DNA from: Aquabacterium sp. NJ1
GTDB taxonomy: Bacteria > Pseudomonadota > Gammaproteobacteria > Burkholderiales > Burkholderiaceae_C
Length of the DNA stretch: 64,000 nucleotides
NCBI RefSeq assembly: GCF_000768065.1
Contig: NZ_JRKM01000001.1
Coordinates: 124,001-188,000 of the forward strand
Direction of reading: 5' to 3'
Below are positions 34,062-44,934 of the stretch, piece after piece; the first letter of the stretch is position 1; each line of letters starts with the position of its first letter. The notes beneath the pieces are model-generated. The model searched no databases and was not told the origin of the DNA. It saw nothing but the letters and a program-made list of their open reading frames with translations. The position numbers were made by a program, and so were the translations under genes.

Positions 34062-35393
34062 TTGTCATCCAAGACCATTAGGCCAACCACTGTAGTTGGC
34101 ATCAAACGGCTTGCCAAAACTCTGGCACGTCAGCAATCCATCCCGCTTAGCCAAGCACAGCAGCAAGCTGCAAGGTTGGCGGGATATGAAAACCTTCGGC
34201 ATGCGGCCAATTCCGCCCGTCTGTCCGCTCATTCAGAGCAGACATTCTTTGTGACTGCCTATTGGCGGAACCTGACAACTGGCGAAGAGGGGCGAGAGAC
34301 ACTGCAGATGTCACTGGTCGGGCCCGTGTCCCGGGCGCTGGCTTCCGGGCGTTTCCGCTATTGCCGCTGGCTCCATGACTTCAAGTTGCAGGCACCGGAT
34401 CACCTTGTTTGCCGCTTCGTTGTTGATCGCCGCGATCGAGCCAGAGACTTGGTGTGCGGAGCTTCCCGGGAAGTTCAGTTCATGCAGGCGACTGGACTGA
34501 TCTCGAAAGGAAAGGTCCCCGGTATGCTCGGCAAGAGCGACCACCGAGATCAACTGCCAGGCAGAGATCACTCAAGTTTCTGGTTCCATGAGGAGTCGGG
34601 AGTGGTTGTTCAACTTGACGAGCCATATCTGCCGGCCATTGCTTCCAAAGAAGACGCCCGTCAAGCATGGGCGGATCGCCATGGCTTGAAGCTGGTTAGG
34701 ACTGTCTGGCCGGGAATTCATAACCCGTCAGGTGGGTCGCAACTCTTTCTGCTCGGGCGGCAGGTTCACGCCAATGTGGTCGAGCACATGGTCGAGCGCT
34801 TGAATGAACTTCAGCCAGGGGCCTGCTCGTCTGTGTGGGAGGGTGGTTCCGAACCCTACCGGCCACTTTGGGTATCTCCGGGTGGACAGGCCAAGGAGGT
34901 TACAACGCGCCCGCCCCGTGACCTACGTTTGGTGCGAAAGTCAAAGAGTTCTTTGCCATACGGCAGGGTGATGGTGGGTATGTGCAGAAGGCCCAATGGC
35001 AGGCTTCCGCTTGAAGTTCACCAAGAGATGGCGCGGTTGCTCAAAGACGCTATCCACCGCTTGGAATGGCGAGCCAGCGCTTCGGGGCCACTGAACACCG
35101 TTCGAGACGACCTAGATGAGTGGGTGGCAAGAGAGTATGGCTACGATGAGCTCGACGAACAGACGTACAGCGATCTTTACTTCGGTTCATCGATGGTGAG
35201 TGAACCAGCGCCACGGCAACCAACCCCCGAGTTCAAGGGGAAGTTGCTGGTGGACTTGGCTCAAATGGAGAGCCTTCTGACGAGGCACTACCCTCCGTCA
35301 GCGCCTTTGCGTGCGCTCACAAACCGTCTTGGAAGTGCAAAGAAGGCCATTGAGAAGTGGCCCCTTGCCGCTACCCCTCGTAGAGGAGTGTGA
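34062..35393 (+). CDS. Hypothetical protein, DUF5623-like N-terminus
   Basis: A 443-residue basic protein. The first 50 residues ('VVGIKRLAKTLARQQSIPLSQAQQQAARLAGYENLRHA') recall the N-terminal helical domain of the DUF5623 family, found on plasmids and integrative elements; this is from memory. The rest shows no known catalytic motif. The start is a TTG at 34062 with GAGGAG at good spacing and no better ATG nearby. It is followed after one base by the next gene, so the two form an operon. Function unknown. Confidence 0.7.
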   Translation: MSSKTIRPTTVVGIKRLAKTLARQQSIPLSQAQQQAARLAGYENLRHAANSARLSAHSEQTFFVTAYWRNLTTGEEGRETLQMSLVGPVSRALASGRFRYCRWLHDFKLQAPDHLVCRFVVDRRDRARDLVCGASREVQFMQATGLISKGKVPGMLGKSDHRDQLPGRDHSSFWFHEESGVVVQLDEPYLPAIASKEDARQAWADRHGLKLVRTVWPGIHNPSGGSQLFLLGRQVHANVVEHMVERLNELQPGACSSVWEGGSEPYRPLWVSPGGQAKEVTTRPPRDLRLVRKSKSSLPYGRVMVGMCRRPNGRLPLEVHQEMARLLKDAIHRLEWRASASGPLNTVRDDLDEWVAREYGYDELDEQTYSDLYFGSSMVSEPAPRQPTPEFKGKLLVDLAQMESLLTRHYPPSAPLRALTNRLGSAKKAIEKWPLAATPRRGV

Positions 35394-35394
35394 A

Positions 35395-35820
35395 ATGAGT
35401 GATTCAGCTTGCCCGCTCGAAGAGGGGGATCGAATTGACCACAGGATGTTTGGCATGGGGACTGTGGCTGGTGCACCAGTCGCGGTAGTTGGCGGCGACA
35501 AACGTCACGGCTTGCGTGACGCAGGATGGGCGGTACCTGTTCAATGGGACGACCCGAACCGTACTGCGGCTAAGGTAATGCACCACGCGCTGCGTAAGGT
35601 GTCTTCGCCCGAGTCTCGTCCGTTTACCTATTGGGATCGGCAATGGCAGCCGCTCGTTGATGCGTGGCTGGGTGCAAGACGAGAGGTCGAACAGTTGCAA
35701 CTGTGCTTCCGACCCTTGCCGAACGTCACTGAGGTCGCTCAAGCCCAGCAAAGAGAGGTCGAGGCATATCAGGCGATGCAGGATTTTCTTGCTGACGAGC
35801 AAGGAGGTCGTCATCCTTGA
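35395..35820 (+). CDS. Hypothetical protein with UvrD-C-like Tudor-type N-terminus
   Basis: A 141-residue protein. The N-terminal motif 'EEGDRIDHRMFGMGTVAGAPVAVVGGDK' has the 'G-D-x-x-x-H-x-x-F-G-x-G-T-V' pattern of the small SH3/Tudor-like domain found at the end of UvrD helicases and in CarD-like proteins, which bind RNA polymerase or DNA. The C-terminal half is helical. AGGAG precedes the ATG at 35395. It is encoded directly after the DUF5623-like gene and is followed by a strong terminator, so the two form a complete transcription unit. Confidence 0.7.
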   Translation: MSDSACPLEEGDRIDHRMFGMGTVAGAPVAVVGGDKRHGLRDAGWAVPVQWDDPNRTAAKVMHHALRKVSSPESRPFTYWDRQWQPLVDAWLGARREVEQLQLCFRPLPNVTEVAQAQQREVEAYQAMQDFLADEQGGRHP

Positions 35821-35875
35821 GCATGGATTGCCATGTAGTCGCTTCAGCGTGATCGCTGCACGCTACTGCTAAAGC

Positions 35876-35905
35876 AGGGAGGGGGCTTGCCCCCCTCTTT
35901 TTTTG
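35876..35905 (+). terminator. Strong rho-independent terminator
   Basis: A GAGGGGG/CCCCCTC stem with a CTTG-type loop is followed by a run of seven T residues. It lies about 55 bp after the stop of the 141-residue gene and ends that two-gene unit. Confidence 0.85.
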
Positions 35906-36368
35906 TTGTCACGCGGATCAAGTTAGTTTGAGAACAACTGGGCACAACAGCTCGGCGCGGCAGGCTTGGTCAAACCCTTTGTGTTCACCTCGTGCAACAC
36001 AAAGGAATGCCACGGACCGAGCGGCGCTCACCTGTTGTCTGATTTGGCTGCAGACATGGCGGTCCACCAAATCGACTATGCGCCGAACTTCGGCGCGGCC
36101 AGGCACCTTCTACATATCTGATCGCGTAGGCAACTTCGGATGAATGCGGCGTACGAGTGAGCCTGTTCCTAGCCCCATGCAGCCGACGAGTGCGGTCGTC
36201 CAATTGTTCAGCTGGCAGTCTCACTTAAACTATTGCGTTCGTTTCCAAACAACGGTCATGAAGACGCCACCTGGCTCGGCATGGGCGGCTGATTTCGTGG
36301 GATATGCGGAACCGGAAAGCAGTGGTCCACAGCTTTGCCCTGGTACTTTGACGTTGGTGGATTCTTCG
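35906..36368. other. Non-coding stretch before the STAND ATPase gene
   Basis: About 460 bp. The frame of the downstream gene stays open through the last 225 bp, but the composition there does not look like the mature domain. I see no other gene. Confidence 0.4.
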
Positions 36369-39300
36369 ATGGCCTCTCCTGAACTCACCGGCGGTGCCGG
36401 ATTCACATTCGAAGATGCGGTGGCCGCGTGCTACCTGGCCGCTCTTGTCGGCGGGACGACGGCGCCAGGCCTGGGATCGCGCATGATCCGGCGTGTCGCC
36501 TTGCAGCAAGCACCAGCTGGAGAGCCGCTTGATGATGTCATCGTTGATGCAGTTCTGCCTGCTGATGGCTCTCGCATGCGCTTGTCGCTACAGGTCAAGA
36601 GATCGTTGACCATCTCTGATGCAGCCAGCAATTCTGATTTCCGCGAGGTGATCGAGCGCAGTTGGCAGACGCAGCAGAAGACGGATTTTCGCGAGCACGT
36701 CGATCGGGTCGGGGCCGCCACGGGTACCATATCCGATGAGTCTCACCGGAACTTCACCACGGTGTGCGAGTGGGCCCGGGCTTCCGAATCGGCCTCGTCG
36801 TTCTTCCAACGGTTCGCGGATGGTGGCGGCGCATCGCAGGCCCACAAGGACATCGTTGACGCGGTGCGCAACTGCGCCTTGGGCAACGGAGGTCAGTTGC
36901 CTGAGGAGGCAACACACCGGTTGTTGGCCCACATGGTGCTCATCAAGTTTGATCTGATGCATCAGGGATCGACCACCGAGGCCGCAATCCTGAGCAGTCT
37001 GCAGCGGGCCTTGGTGTCTGCCCAGCATGATCGTGCGGATGACCTGTGGCGGCAACTGAGGCAACTTTGCCGCGAAGGCTCGGGGCGAAGAGAAGAGTTC
37101 AGCCGTGCTTCCGTACTGCGCCAACTGAACGGGGGACTGAAATTCGTCGGCACTCCCGTGCTGGCGAGCGACTTGCGGGTGCTGAGTGAACTGTCCAGCC
37201 ACTGGCTGGCGCAGCAGCCCGATGACATTGGGGGGACTCATATCGATCGGGGCGCATTGCGGGAAAAGCTGATCACCGAAATGAGGCGCCACCGCCTGAC
37301 CTTGATCAAAGGTCTGCCAGGGGTGGGCAAGACGGTTTTACTGCGTGATCTGCTTGGCCTTTACGCCAGCGATGGAACGACCTTCTTGTTGACAGCAAAC
37401 CGGCTATCGGGAAACAACTGGGCTGAGCACGCAAGTGCGATTGGGCTATCGGCCATTGCGATCGAGCCCTTGCTGGTCGAAGTGATGGCCACGGGGCATG
37501 CCGTGCTTTTCATCGATGGATTGGACCGCATCACTCCAGAGCAGCGTGGCGTGATCACAGACCTGATGGCGCAGATCCTCACCAGTCCTGCATTGAGCGG
37601 GTGGCGCATTGTTGCGACGGCCCGCGATGCAGGGATCGAGCCATTGCGCAGCTGGGTGCCGACGGCGCTGATGACGAATGGAGGTGTCGGCTATGTCGAT
37701 GTAGACAATCTGTCACCAGAGGATGCCGAAGCCCTGGCCAATTCCCTGCCCGCGCTGCGCCCGCTCTTGCTGGACGGCGATGAGCGGGTGCAGGCACTGG
37801 CGAGACGCCCATTCTTTGCCTCGGTGCTTGCCCGCGGATTTTCCAGTGCGGCTTATCCCGAAGGGTTCGTGCCGAGGTCCGAGATTGACCTGATTCGCGC
37901 ATGGTGGTCAAGAGGTGGTTATGACGCTCAGGCCTCGCAAAGTTTGGCCCGCCAGAGGGCGCTGATCGAACTTGCGCAGCGCAGTGCACCAGACCTCGGA
38001 AGGAACCTTCGGATACGTGACTTGTCGGCGGCCACACAGTCCGCACTCCCCGCGCTGCTGGAGGACGGGCTGGTGAAGCAGGTCCGGCCTGGTCTGACAG
38101 CGCAGTTCTCCCATGACATCTTCTTTGAATGGGCGTATCTGCTATTGCTGGAAGATGAGGGTGAAGACTGGATTGCCGCGCTGACCGGTGCGGGGGAACC
38201 GCCAGCACTGGCTCGTGTGGTGGAGTTGCTTTCGCAAGCAACCTATGACGAGCCAGACGCATGGGAGCGGCATCTGCGAACCTTGGAGGCCGCGACCTTG
38301 TTGCGGCCTCAGTGGCTGAGAGCGTGGCTGGAGGCCCCCGTTTTCAGCCCGAGCTTTGACGCACACGCTGCGAGGCTCACACCCATCTTTACAGAACGAG
38401 ACCACAAGTTGCTTCGCAAGTGGCTGGTGTGGATGCGGGCCGAAAAGACAACGCCAAATCCCGTGGTTCTTGCCGGTCAGATCGGGCGCGCGGACATGAC
38501 GCCTGCGGCGCGCATCAAGCTCGCCGATTCGACAGGATGGCCGTCCGACTTCATGGCTTGGCGCAGGTTGCTCAATTGGGTGCTTGACCACATTGCAGAC
38601 ATTCCAGATGAATGTCTGCCGGATGTGGTTGCGCTTTTTGACACTTGGCAGTTGCCGTTAATGGATGTGCCCAATCCGTTGTCACGTCGCATCTTGGATC
38701 AGTGCGTAGCTTGGCTTCATGCGATCGAGGATGAACACCACGCTCCCCGGTGGAGGCAAGCCGAAGATGCCGACGGTGATGCCGCACGCCCCCGGGCTCC
38801 CGCAGGCGTCGAAACGGAGTTGCGCGGGCTGGTCCTGCGCGCTGCGCGCAGCTATCCCGATGTGGTGGACGCCTACCTGAACCGGGTCGTAGGGCTGGAG
38901 CGATTCAGCGGCGAGGCATTTCGAGAGGTGATGGCTTGGGCGACCTTGCTCTCGCAGACGCACCCAGAGCAATTGGCCGCTGTTGCACGAAGCACCTTCT
39001 TGGAGGAACTGCCGGACGATAAGAGGGCGCGGGCGCAGCGGGAGTCGGAAGAGCGGGTCAAGCAAATCCATGAAATCCGTGCGAAGCCTGAGGTAGAGCT
39101 CACCAGAGGCGAGCGGCGTTTCCTTGAGCACCTGCCGTTCTCCATGCGGTCGAGTGACTCCTTCTCGTACCATGACAGGGCTCAACTCGCCCTCACTGCC
39201 GATTTCCAAGGCTACTTCCCGGCGTCGCCCTTGCGCGAGCCCTTTCACGCGCTTTTGACCCATGCCCCAACGGTTGGACGAGCGTTGGTCCGAGACCTTG

Positions 39301-41753
39301 TCAACCATGCAACCACCGCGTGGCGCCAGTTTCATCATCACGAGCGGCGTGGTCGCACACCCATCCCGCTGGTTTTGAAATTTCCTTGGCGGCGGCAAGA
39401 GTTCTGGGGGGCGCCCATTCACTACGTCTGGTCGCGAGGGCATGGCGGCCCAAAGGTGCTGGAATGTGCCCTGATGGCGCTCGAAGACTGGGCGTTCCGG
39501 CAATTGAAGGCGGGCCGACCTGCGGATGAGGTTCTGGAAGAGTTGCTGCAAGGTCACACCAGCATTGCCGTCCTCGGCATAGCGGTGACGGTGGCGCTCC
39601 ATGCTCGGGAAGTGTCGAGGGTGACGCTGCCCCTTGTTTCCAGCCAGCGTCTATGGCGCATCGATTTGGAGCGGAGCGTTCAGGAGAGCCAGCTTCGCGA
39701 AGCCGCCTTGATTGGATTCGAACCGCATGAGGCGGCGCATCGCCAAGCAGTGATCGAGTCTGGCAACCTCCCTGTTAGGACGGTCGAAATCCGCTCGCTC
39801 GTGCCGCTGTTCGTGCTGGGGGCGGATGAGGAACTGCGCTCTGCGTGCCGCGCCGCGCTGGAACAGTTCCCTTTCCAGCTTGAGCTCGATTATGAGGATC
39901 TGGCGCAAGACGAGGCATACCTGACCGAACTACGCCGCAAGGCGGAGCTGTGGGCGGAGTTTGGTCGCCAGGAGAACTACGCAACCGCACCCGTAGCCGA
40001 TCAGGATGGCATGGTCGCCATTGAACTGCTCAGTCCAAGTCATGAAGCGCCGGATGTGGTCGAGGCGCGCGAGCACTTCGAAGAAATTGCGCAAGAGGCG
40101 CAGCTATGGCATTGGGTGCAAAAGTGCTTTGAGGCGGGCGCATTGGTCCCCGATCTTGCCTTGGACGATGCCGCCGAACGTGCCAAGGCGATGGCTTTGG
40201 CGGTCGCTGCCGCCACGAACAGGTCACTGTTACCGAAAAATGAGATTGCGCATGGCTGCATATCAGGTACTGCTGCCGTGATCATTTGCATTGGAGGCAC
40301 TCACGAGCATGAAGATTGGGCAGTTTCTACCTTGTGGTCGTACCGAGATGAGGTCGAAACGCCGCAGGATGAAGTGTTCTCCAGGTCGGTGATTTCGTGG
40401 CATCCGAAGATCTTCGTGGCCAGGGCCTTGGCCGCTCGCATCAGGGAGGACCGTTGCGACGGCTCGGAGCGCGAATCCCTTTATCGGCTTGTTTTGCATC
40501 CTTTGCAGGTGGTGGCATTGGAAGCGGTGTCCGGTATCGCCGCATGCTGGAACAAGGATCCACAGTTTGCCTGGTGCGGGTTCAACCTGGCTTTGAAGCT
40601 TGCCCGCGATCGTCGAGCACCGTCAACACCCCGCGTTGAAGCATCTGAGTGGGCACGGATGGAGGAAGAGCGCAAGAGCCTCGCGTTGGCGGAGACCTTC
40701 ACTGAACTGTCTGGTCCAGCCTTTCCGCCATTGGCACAGCCAATGCCATCCTGGACCCAGACTCATTCTGAGGGTGAGGCTGGGCAGTCCATGGATGAGG
40801 ACGGCTGGCGAAGTACGGACAACATCTGGCTCAGCGACTTCGCAGGGGCAGTTTTGCGTCGTGTTCCTATCGACAGCGTCCTGCGCGGACCTGCGTGCGA
40901 TCAATTGATTGATGCCCTGGAAGGGTTCGTCACGTGGACCTTGGATACGGTCAACCCCTCGTGGCGAACAGAGGGGCGACGTGGGCGTGGTCGAGATGGC
41001 ACCAGTCTGTTCGAGTGGCAGCGCCAACTGGCGAGGCTGCTTGCAGATGTGATTGAGCAGACACCGAGCGCAGAGTTGCGCCGCCGGTTGCTGGCGCCCA
41101 TCATGGATCAACCCGATGAAGTGGCGATGCGCATGCTCGCTCCGTTCTCAAGCGCTCTTGCAGCCTCAGCTGTGATTGACGCGCCAAGGATCGATCCACA
41201 GGTGCTCAGTGTGCTGGATGCCATCGTTGATAGGGTACTGGAGCATGGCGACTTTCGCAGATCTCGGTACAACGATGGCAGGCTTGGCGGCTTCGATCTG
41301 CCCGACTTGATCAAGACCTTGCTGTTCGTGGCCATCACGGGTGCGAATGGTGCGACACGTTTTGCCAACGGGCAATGGAGTGATCTTCCGCAGATCCTGC
41401 CGCTTTTGGACAAGCTTGTGCGACATGCCGCCTGGAATCCCTATGTGGCAACGCAGTTCGTGACGCTGTGCGAGCGCGCGGGGGCGGACTATCCTGCGGA
41501 TGCTTTCGCGGATCAGGTGCTTGCGCAACTTGCGGCGGATGGATTGCCCACGGGCTGGAGGGAAGTCGCCGTTCCTGCAGCGATCGCTGGATTGGTTCAG
41601 GGGCATGCCGATCGTCACCACCCCTTGCCTTTGGCGTTGGCAAGGAAGTTGTTGAAAGTGCTCGATGCCCTAGTTGATCTGGGTGATCGCCGGAGCGCTG
41701 CCTTGCAGCAGAGCGAAGCTTTCCGTGGTGTACGTCTGGCGACGCCCGAATGA
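36369..41753 (+). CDS. STAND-type ATPase with N-terminal nuclease-like domain (Avs-like)
   Basis: An 1,794-residue protein. Residues 1-100 look like a PD-(D/E)XK nuclease: E15 in 'GFTFEDAV', aspartates at 55-60 in 'LDDVIVDAV', and QVK at 75-77 at the ExK position. A STAND/NACHT-like ATPase follows, with GLPGVGKT at 315-322, LFIDGLD at 380-386, and the sensor-like 'WRIVATARDAG'. The remaining 1,200 residues are mostly helical, as expected of sensor repeats. This nuclease-STAND-sensor order matches Avs-type antiphage proteins, in which the C-terminal part recognises a phage protein and triggers DNA cutting. The ATG at 36369 is chosen because GGTGGA precedes it and the nuclease fold begins right after; the frame stays open 75 codons farther. 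It is transcribed alone. Confidence 0.82.
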   Translation: MASPELTGGAGFTFEDAVAACYLAALVGGTTAPGLGSRMIRRVALQQAPAGEPLDDVIVDAVLPADGSRMRLSLQVKRSLTISDAASNSDFREVIERSWQTQQKTDFREHVDRVGAATGTISDESHRNFTTVCEWARASESASSFFQRFADGGGASQAHKDIVDAVRNCALGNGGQLPEEATHRLLAHMVLIKFDLMHQGSTTEAAILSSLQRALVSAQHDRADDLWRQLRQLCREGSGRREEFSRASVLRQLNGGLKFVGTPVLASDLRVLSELSSHWLAQQPDDIGGTHIDRGALREKLITEMRRHRLTLIKGLPGVGKTVLLRDLLGLYASDGTTFLLTANRLSGNNWAEHASAIGLSAIAIEPLLVEVMATGHAVLFIDGLDRITPEQRGVITDLMAQILTSPALSGWRIVATARDAGIEPLRSWVPTALMTNGGVGYVDVDNLSPEDAEALANSLPALRPLLLDGDERVQALARRPFFASVLARGFSSAAYPEGFVPRSEIDLIRAWWSRGGYDAQASQSLARQRALIELAQRSAPDLGRNLRIRDLSAATQSALPALLEDGLVKQVRPGLTAQFSHDIFFEWAYLLLLEDEGEDWIAALTGAGEPPALARVVELLSQATYDEPDAWERHLRTLEAATLLRPQWLRAWLEAPVFSPSFDAHAARLTPIFTERDHKLLRKWLVWMRAEKTTPNPVVLAGQIGRADMTPAARIKLADSTGWPSDFMAWRRLLNWVLDHIADIPDECLPDVVALFDTWQLPLMDVPNPLSRRILDQCVAWLHAIEDEHHAPRWRQAEDADGDAARPRAPAGVETELRGLVLRAARSYPDVVDAYLNRVVGLERFSGEAFREVMAWATLLSQTHPEQLAAVARSTFLEELPDDKRARAQRESEERVKQIHEIRAKPEVELTRGERRFLEHLPFSMRSSDSFSYHDRAQLALTADFQGYFPASPLREPFHALLTHAPTVGRALVRDLVNHATTAWRQFHHHERRGRTPIPLVLKFPWRRQEFWGAPIHYVWSRGHGGPKVLECALMALEDWAFRQLKAGRPADEVLEELLQGHTSIAVLGIAVTVALHAREVSRVTLPLVSSQRLWRIDLERSVQESQLREAALIGFEPHEAAHRQAVIESGNLPVRTVEIRSLVPLFVLGADEELRSACRAALEQFPFQLELDYEDLAQDEAYLTELRRKAELWAEFGRQENYATAPVADQDGMVAIELLSPSHEAPDVVEAREHFEEIAQEAQLWHWVQKCFEAGALVPDLALDDAAERAKAMALAVAAATNRSLLPKNEIAHGCISGTAAVIICIGGTHEHEDWAVSTLWSYRDEVETPQDEVFSRSVISWHPKIFVARALAARIREDRCDGSERESLYRLVLHPLQVVALEAVSGIAACWNKDPQFAWCGFNLALKLARDRRAPSTPRVEASEWARMEEERKSLALAETFTELSGPAFPPLAQPMPSWTQTHSEGEAGQSMDEDGWRSTDNIWLSDFAGAVLRRVPIDSVLRGPACDQLIDALEGFVTWTLDTVNPSWRTEGRRGRGRDGTSLFEWQRQLARLLADVIEQTPSAELRRRLLAPIMDQPDEVAMRMLAPFSSALAASAVIDAPRIDPQVLSVLDAIVDRVLEHGDFRRSRYNDGRLGGFDLPDLIKTLLFVAITGANGATRFANGQWSDLPQILPLLDKLVRHAAWNPYVATQFVTLCERAGADYPADAFADQVLAQLAADGLPTGWREVAVPAAIAGLVQGHADRHHPLPLALARKLLKVLDALVDLGDRRSAALQQSEAFRGVRLATPE

Positions 41754-42240
41754 ATGTGCATCTCTGGTGCGGGACGATGCATTTGGGCGCCTTGGTACTG
41801 ACCATGGATCGTCTGGAACCGCCAGCGATAGCGGTGGGGCCGTGCAACCAACGATCTGTTTGGGCCGCCTATCGCTGATCGAGCGTACCGTCCGACTATT
41901 GGCCATCCTTCCGTCTCTCCGCAAGGATAAGACTGCCGGAGTGGATCAGGTGGGGTTGCCATCGTGATGGTGACGTAGCCTTCATTCGGAGTTTTGCCAG
42001 CGCTTTAAGCCGGCTCGCCGTGTACACTTCACGATGCGTTATGGCTGTCGTTTGACCGGCAACCATCGTTGCAATCACCACCTTCCAGCGTCGGTAAAAA
42101 TGACGGTAGAAAGAAATCTTGGAACTTCAAAAACCTAGTGTCCATGCGGCTCCCAAGGCGCCGGAAATGATCGAGTGGGAATGAGCGGGCGCTTGCCGCG
42201 GTAACCTGCCGGGCAGCTTGCCATTGCACAGGAGTTCCAT
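41754..42240. other. Gene-free junction between accessory region and housekeeping block
   Basis: About 490 bp with no convincing gene, tRNA or terminator. The accessory element appears to end somewhere here, because the next genes are conserved chromosomal ones. No att-like direct repeat could be identified within the window. Confidence 0.4.
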
Positions 42241-42504
42241 ATGAAAGCGCTGGGCCTGTTGTCATTGCTGTTGGCTTTGCTGATCGTGGTCGTGCAGGCC
42301 AAAAAGCAGTTGAGCGTCACACATCAGGCAACGCCCGGCGCTGCAGCCTCTGCGGCATCCAGCGCGGGTGTTGATCTGCCCAAGGTGGACAACGCGGAAG
42401 ACGCTCGCCGTGCTCAGCAGCGCGTTCAGGACGACGTCAACCGACTGATGCAGGGCAGGGCCTCTGATGTGGCCCGAGGCGTCGACGACGCCGACAAGCC
42501 CTGA
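42241..42504 (+). CDS. Small exported or membrane-anchored protein
   Basis: An 87-residue protein with an N-terminal hydrophobic segment 'LGLLSLLLALLIVVVQA' that is either an uncleaved anchor or a signal peptide ending near AKK. The rest is Ala-rich and charged, with a helix around 'AEDARRAQQRVQDDVNRL'. AGGAG lies before the ATG. It is encoded 29 bp before the 2H phosphoesterase gene on the same strand. No specific function is recognised. Confidence 0.7.
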   Translation: MKALGLLSLLLALLIVVVQAKKQLSVTHQATPGAAASAASSAGVDLPKVDNAEDARRAQQRVQDDVNRLMQGRASDVARGVDDADKP

Positions 42505-42533
42505 GCTACAGCTGAAACGTGGAGCGCTGAAGC

Positions 42534-43744
<1,211 letters not shown>

Positions 43745-43771
43745 TCAATCGGGCGGATCCATCAGGGCGGA

Positions 43772-44878
43772 TCATCCGGTCGCGTCTGGTGGTGACGAAG
43801 AATCCATGCCATTCCTGATCGCTTGTGCCAGCGCTACAACCGACAGGGGCGCACACCCTTCAGCCTTGTTGCTGATCGACACGTAAGCAGGTCGCCCCGC
43901 CCCCGTTGTACCCAAGATGACCCGAGCCAGCACCCCGCGGGTTTCTTCGTCAGCGTCCTGGATGTGGTTGAAGGGCGCGTACATGGCCCGAGCATCTTCG
44001 TACCCATAAGCTCCGTGACGCCGATGCAGGTTCCAGCGACACACCAAGGGCCCCGGCCAGAGCTTGCGCAGGATCGGCAATTGCGCCTCGATGGGGGGCA
44101 TTTTGGCGTGCAAGCCAAGGCAGTAGGTGGCGCCAACATCGCGCAGCATGGCCACCAGATCCGGGATGATGTCGGGCGCCACCATGGCCGCATCGCGAAA
44201 CTCCACGGCGACCACGCCATCGGGGGCCGAGGGCTGCAGTGAGGGCAAAGCGCGCAGCATCGCGTGCAGGTGTTGCAGCAGCTTGCCGCGTTGCCGCAAC
44301 CACTCGGGCGGCAAAGGGCTGATCTGGAACACGAGCGCGCCGACCTTGTGTCGCAAGCCCTGCAGTGCTGGCCGGATGAACTCCTGCTCGGCCAGCGCGG
44401 TATCGAGGAAAACGGGGTTGTGCTGCAAGCCTCGCCCCTTGTCGTCTCGCACCAAGGCATCACAAACGGAAGAGGGCGCCTTGACGATGAACCGAAAGTC
44501 ATCGGGAACCTGCTCGGCGTAGGCCGCGTACTGGCTCACGTTGAGTGCGCGATAGAAGGCGCGATCCACGCTCACCGTGCGCATCAAGGGGTGATGGCTG
44601 TATGCAGGCAGACCATGTTTGGACAGCAGCGCCTCGCTCACGTCCTGGGCCCATACCAACCCGGTCCAGCCTGGGTAGCTCCATGAGGAGGTGCCGAGCC
44701 GAACAAGGGCTGGCAATCCGGCGGCCAAGGCCATGTGCTCGGCCTGAACTTCTGCGGCCTGAACATGCTTCAGATCGCGCCTGGCCTTCAGCGCGCGAGG
44801 GCCGGCAGACGACAGGGGCTTCGCCTTGGCTGCCTCGGCTTCTTGCGAAGGTTGATCAGGAAAGGGGGCGTCTTGCAT
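43772..44878 (-). CDS. DUF72 family protein
   Basis: A 368-residue protein of the DUF72 family, which forms a TIM-barrel related to the xylose isomerase/endonuclease IV fold. The N-terminal family motif is 'LVRLGTSSWSYPGWTGLVW', with the further block 'VSQYAAYAEQVPDDFRFIVKAP'. A segment around 'VAVEFRDAAM' corresponds to the family's conserved E-F-R pattern. Enzymatic activity is not established for the family. The first 50 residues are an Ala/Lys/Glu-rich extension of low complexity. It lies 56 bp downstream of etfD, beyond a terminator. Confidence 0.85.
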   Translation of the reverse strand: MQDAPFPDQPSQEAEAAKAKPLSSAGPRALKARRDLKHVQAAEVQAEHMALAAGLPALVRLGTSSWSYPGWTGLVWAQDVSEALLSKHGLPAYSHHPLMRTVSVDRAFYRALNVSQYAAYAEQVPDDFRFIVKAPSSVCDALVRDDKGRGLQHNPVFLDTALAEQEFIRPALQGLRHKVGALVFQISPLPPEWLRQRGKLLQHLHAMLRALPSLQPSAPDGVVAVEFRDAAMVAPDIIPDLVAMLRDVGATYCLGLHAKMPPIEAQLPILRKLWPGPLVCRWNLHRRHGAYGYEDARAMYAPFNHIQDADEETRGVLARVILGTTGAGRPAYVSISNKAEGCAPLSVVALAQAIRNGMDSSSPPDATG

Positions 44879-44897
44879 GCGCGTTCAACACGGGCGC

Positions 44898-44923
44898 AAA
44901 AAAGGGAGCCCGCAGGCTCCCTT
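44898..44923 (-). terminator. Rho-independent terminator of etfD
   Basis: AAGGGAGCC and GGCTCCCTT form a nine-base-pair stem with a four-base loop; on the minus strand it is followed by a run of six T residues. It ends the ETF-QO transcript between its stop and the DUF72 start. Confidence 0.85.
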
Positions 44924-44934
44924 GTCGCTGAGGC

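Noticed and set aside
41754-41970. Possible transposase remnant after the STAND gene
   Set aside because: A short open frame exists but shows no transposase motif, and no terminal inverted repeats were found.
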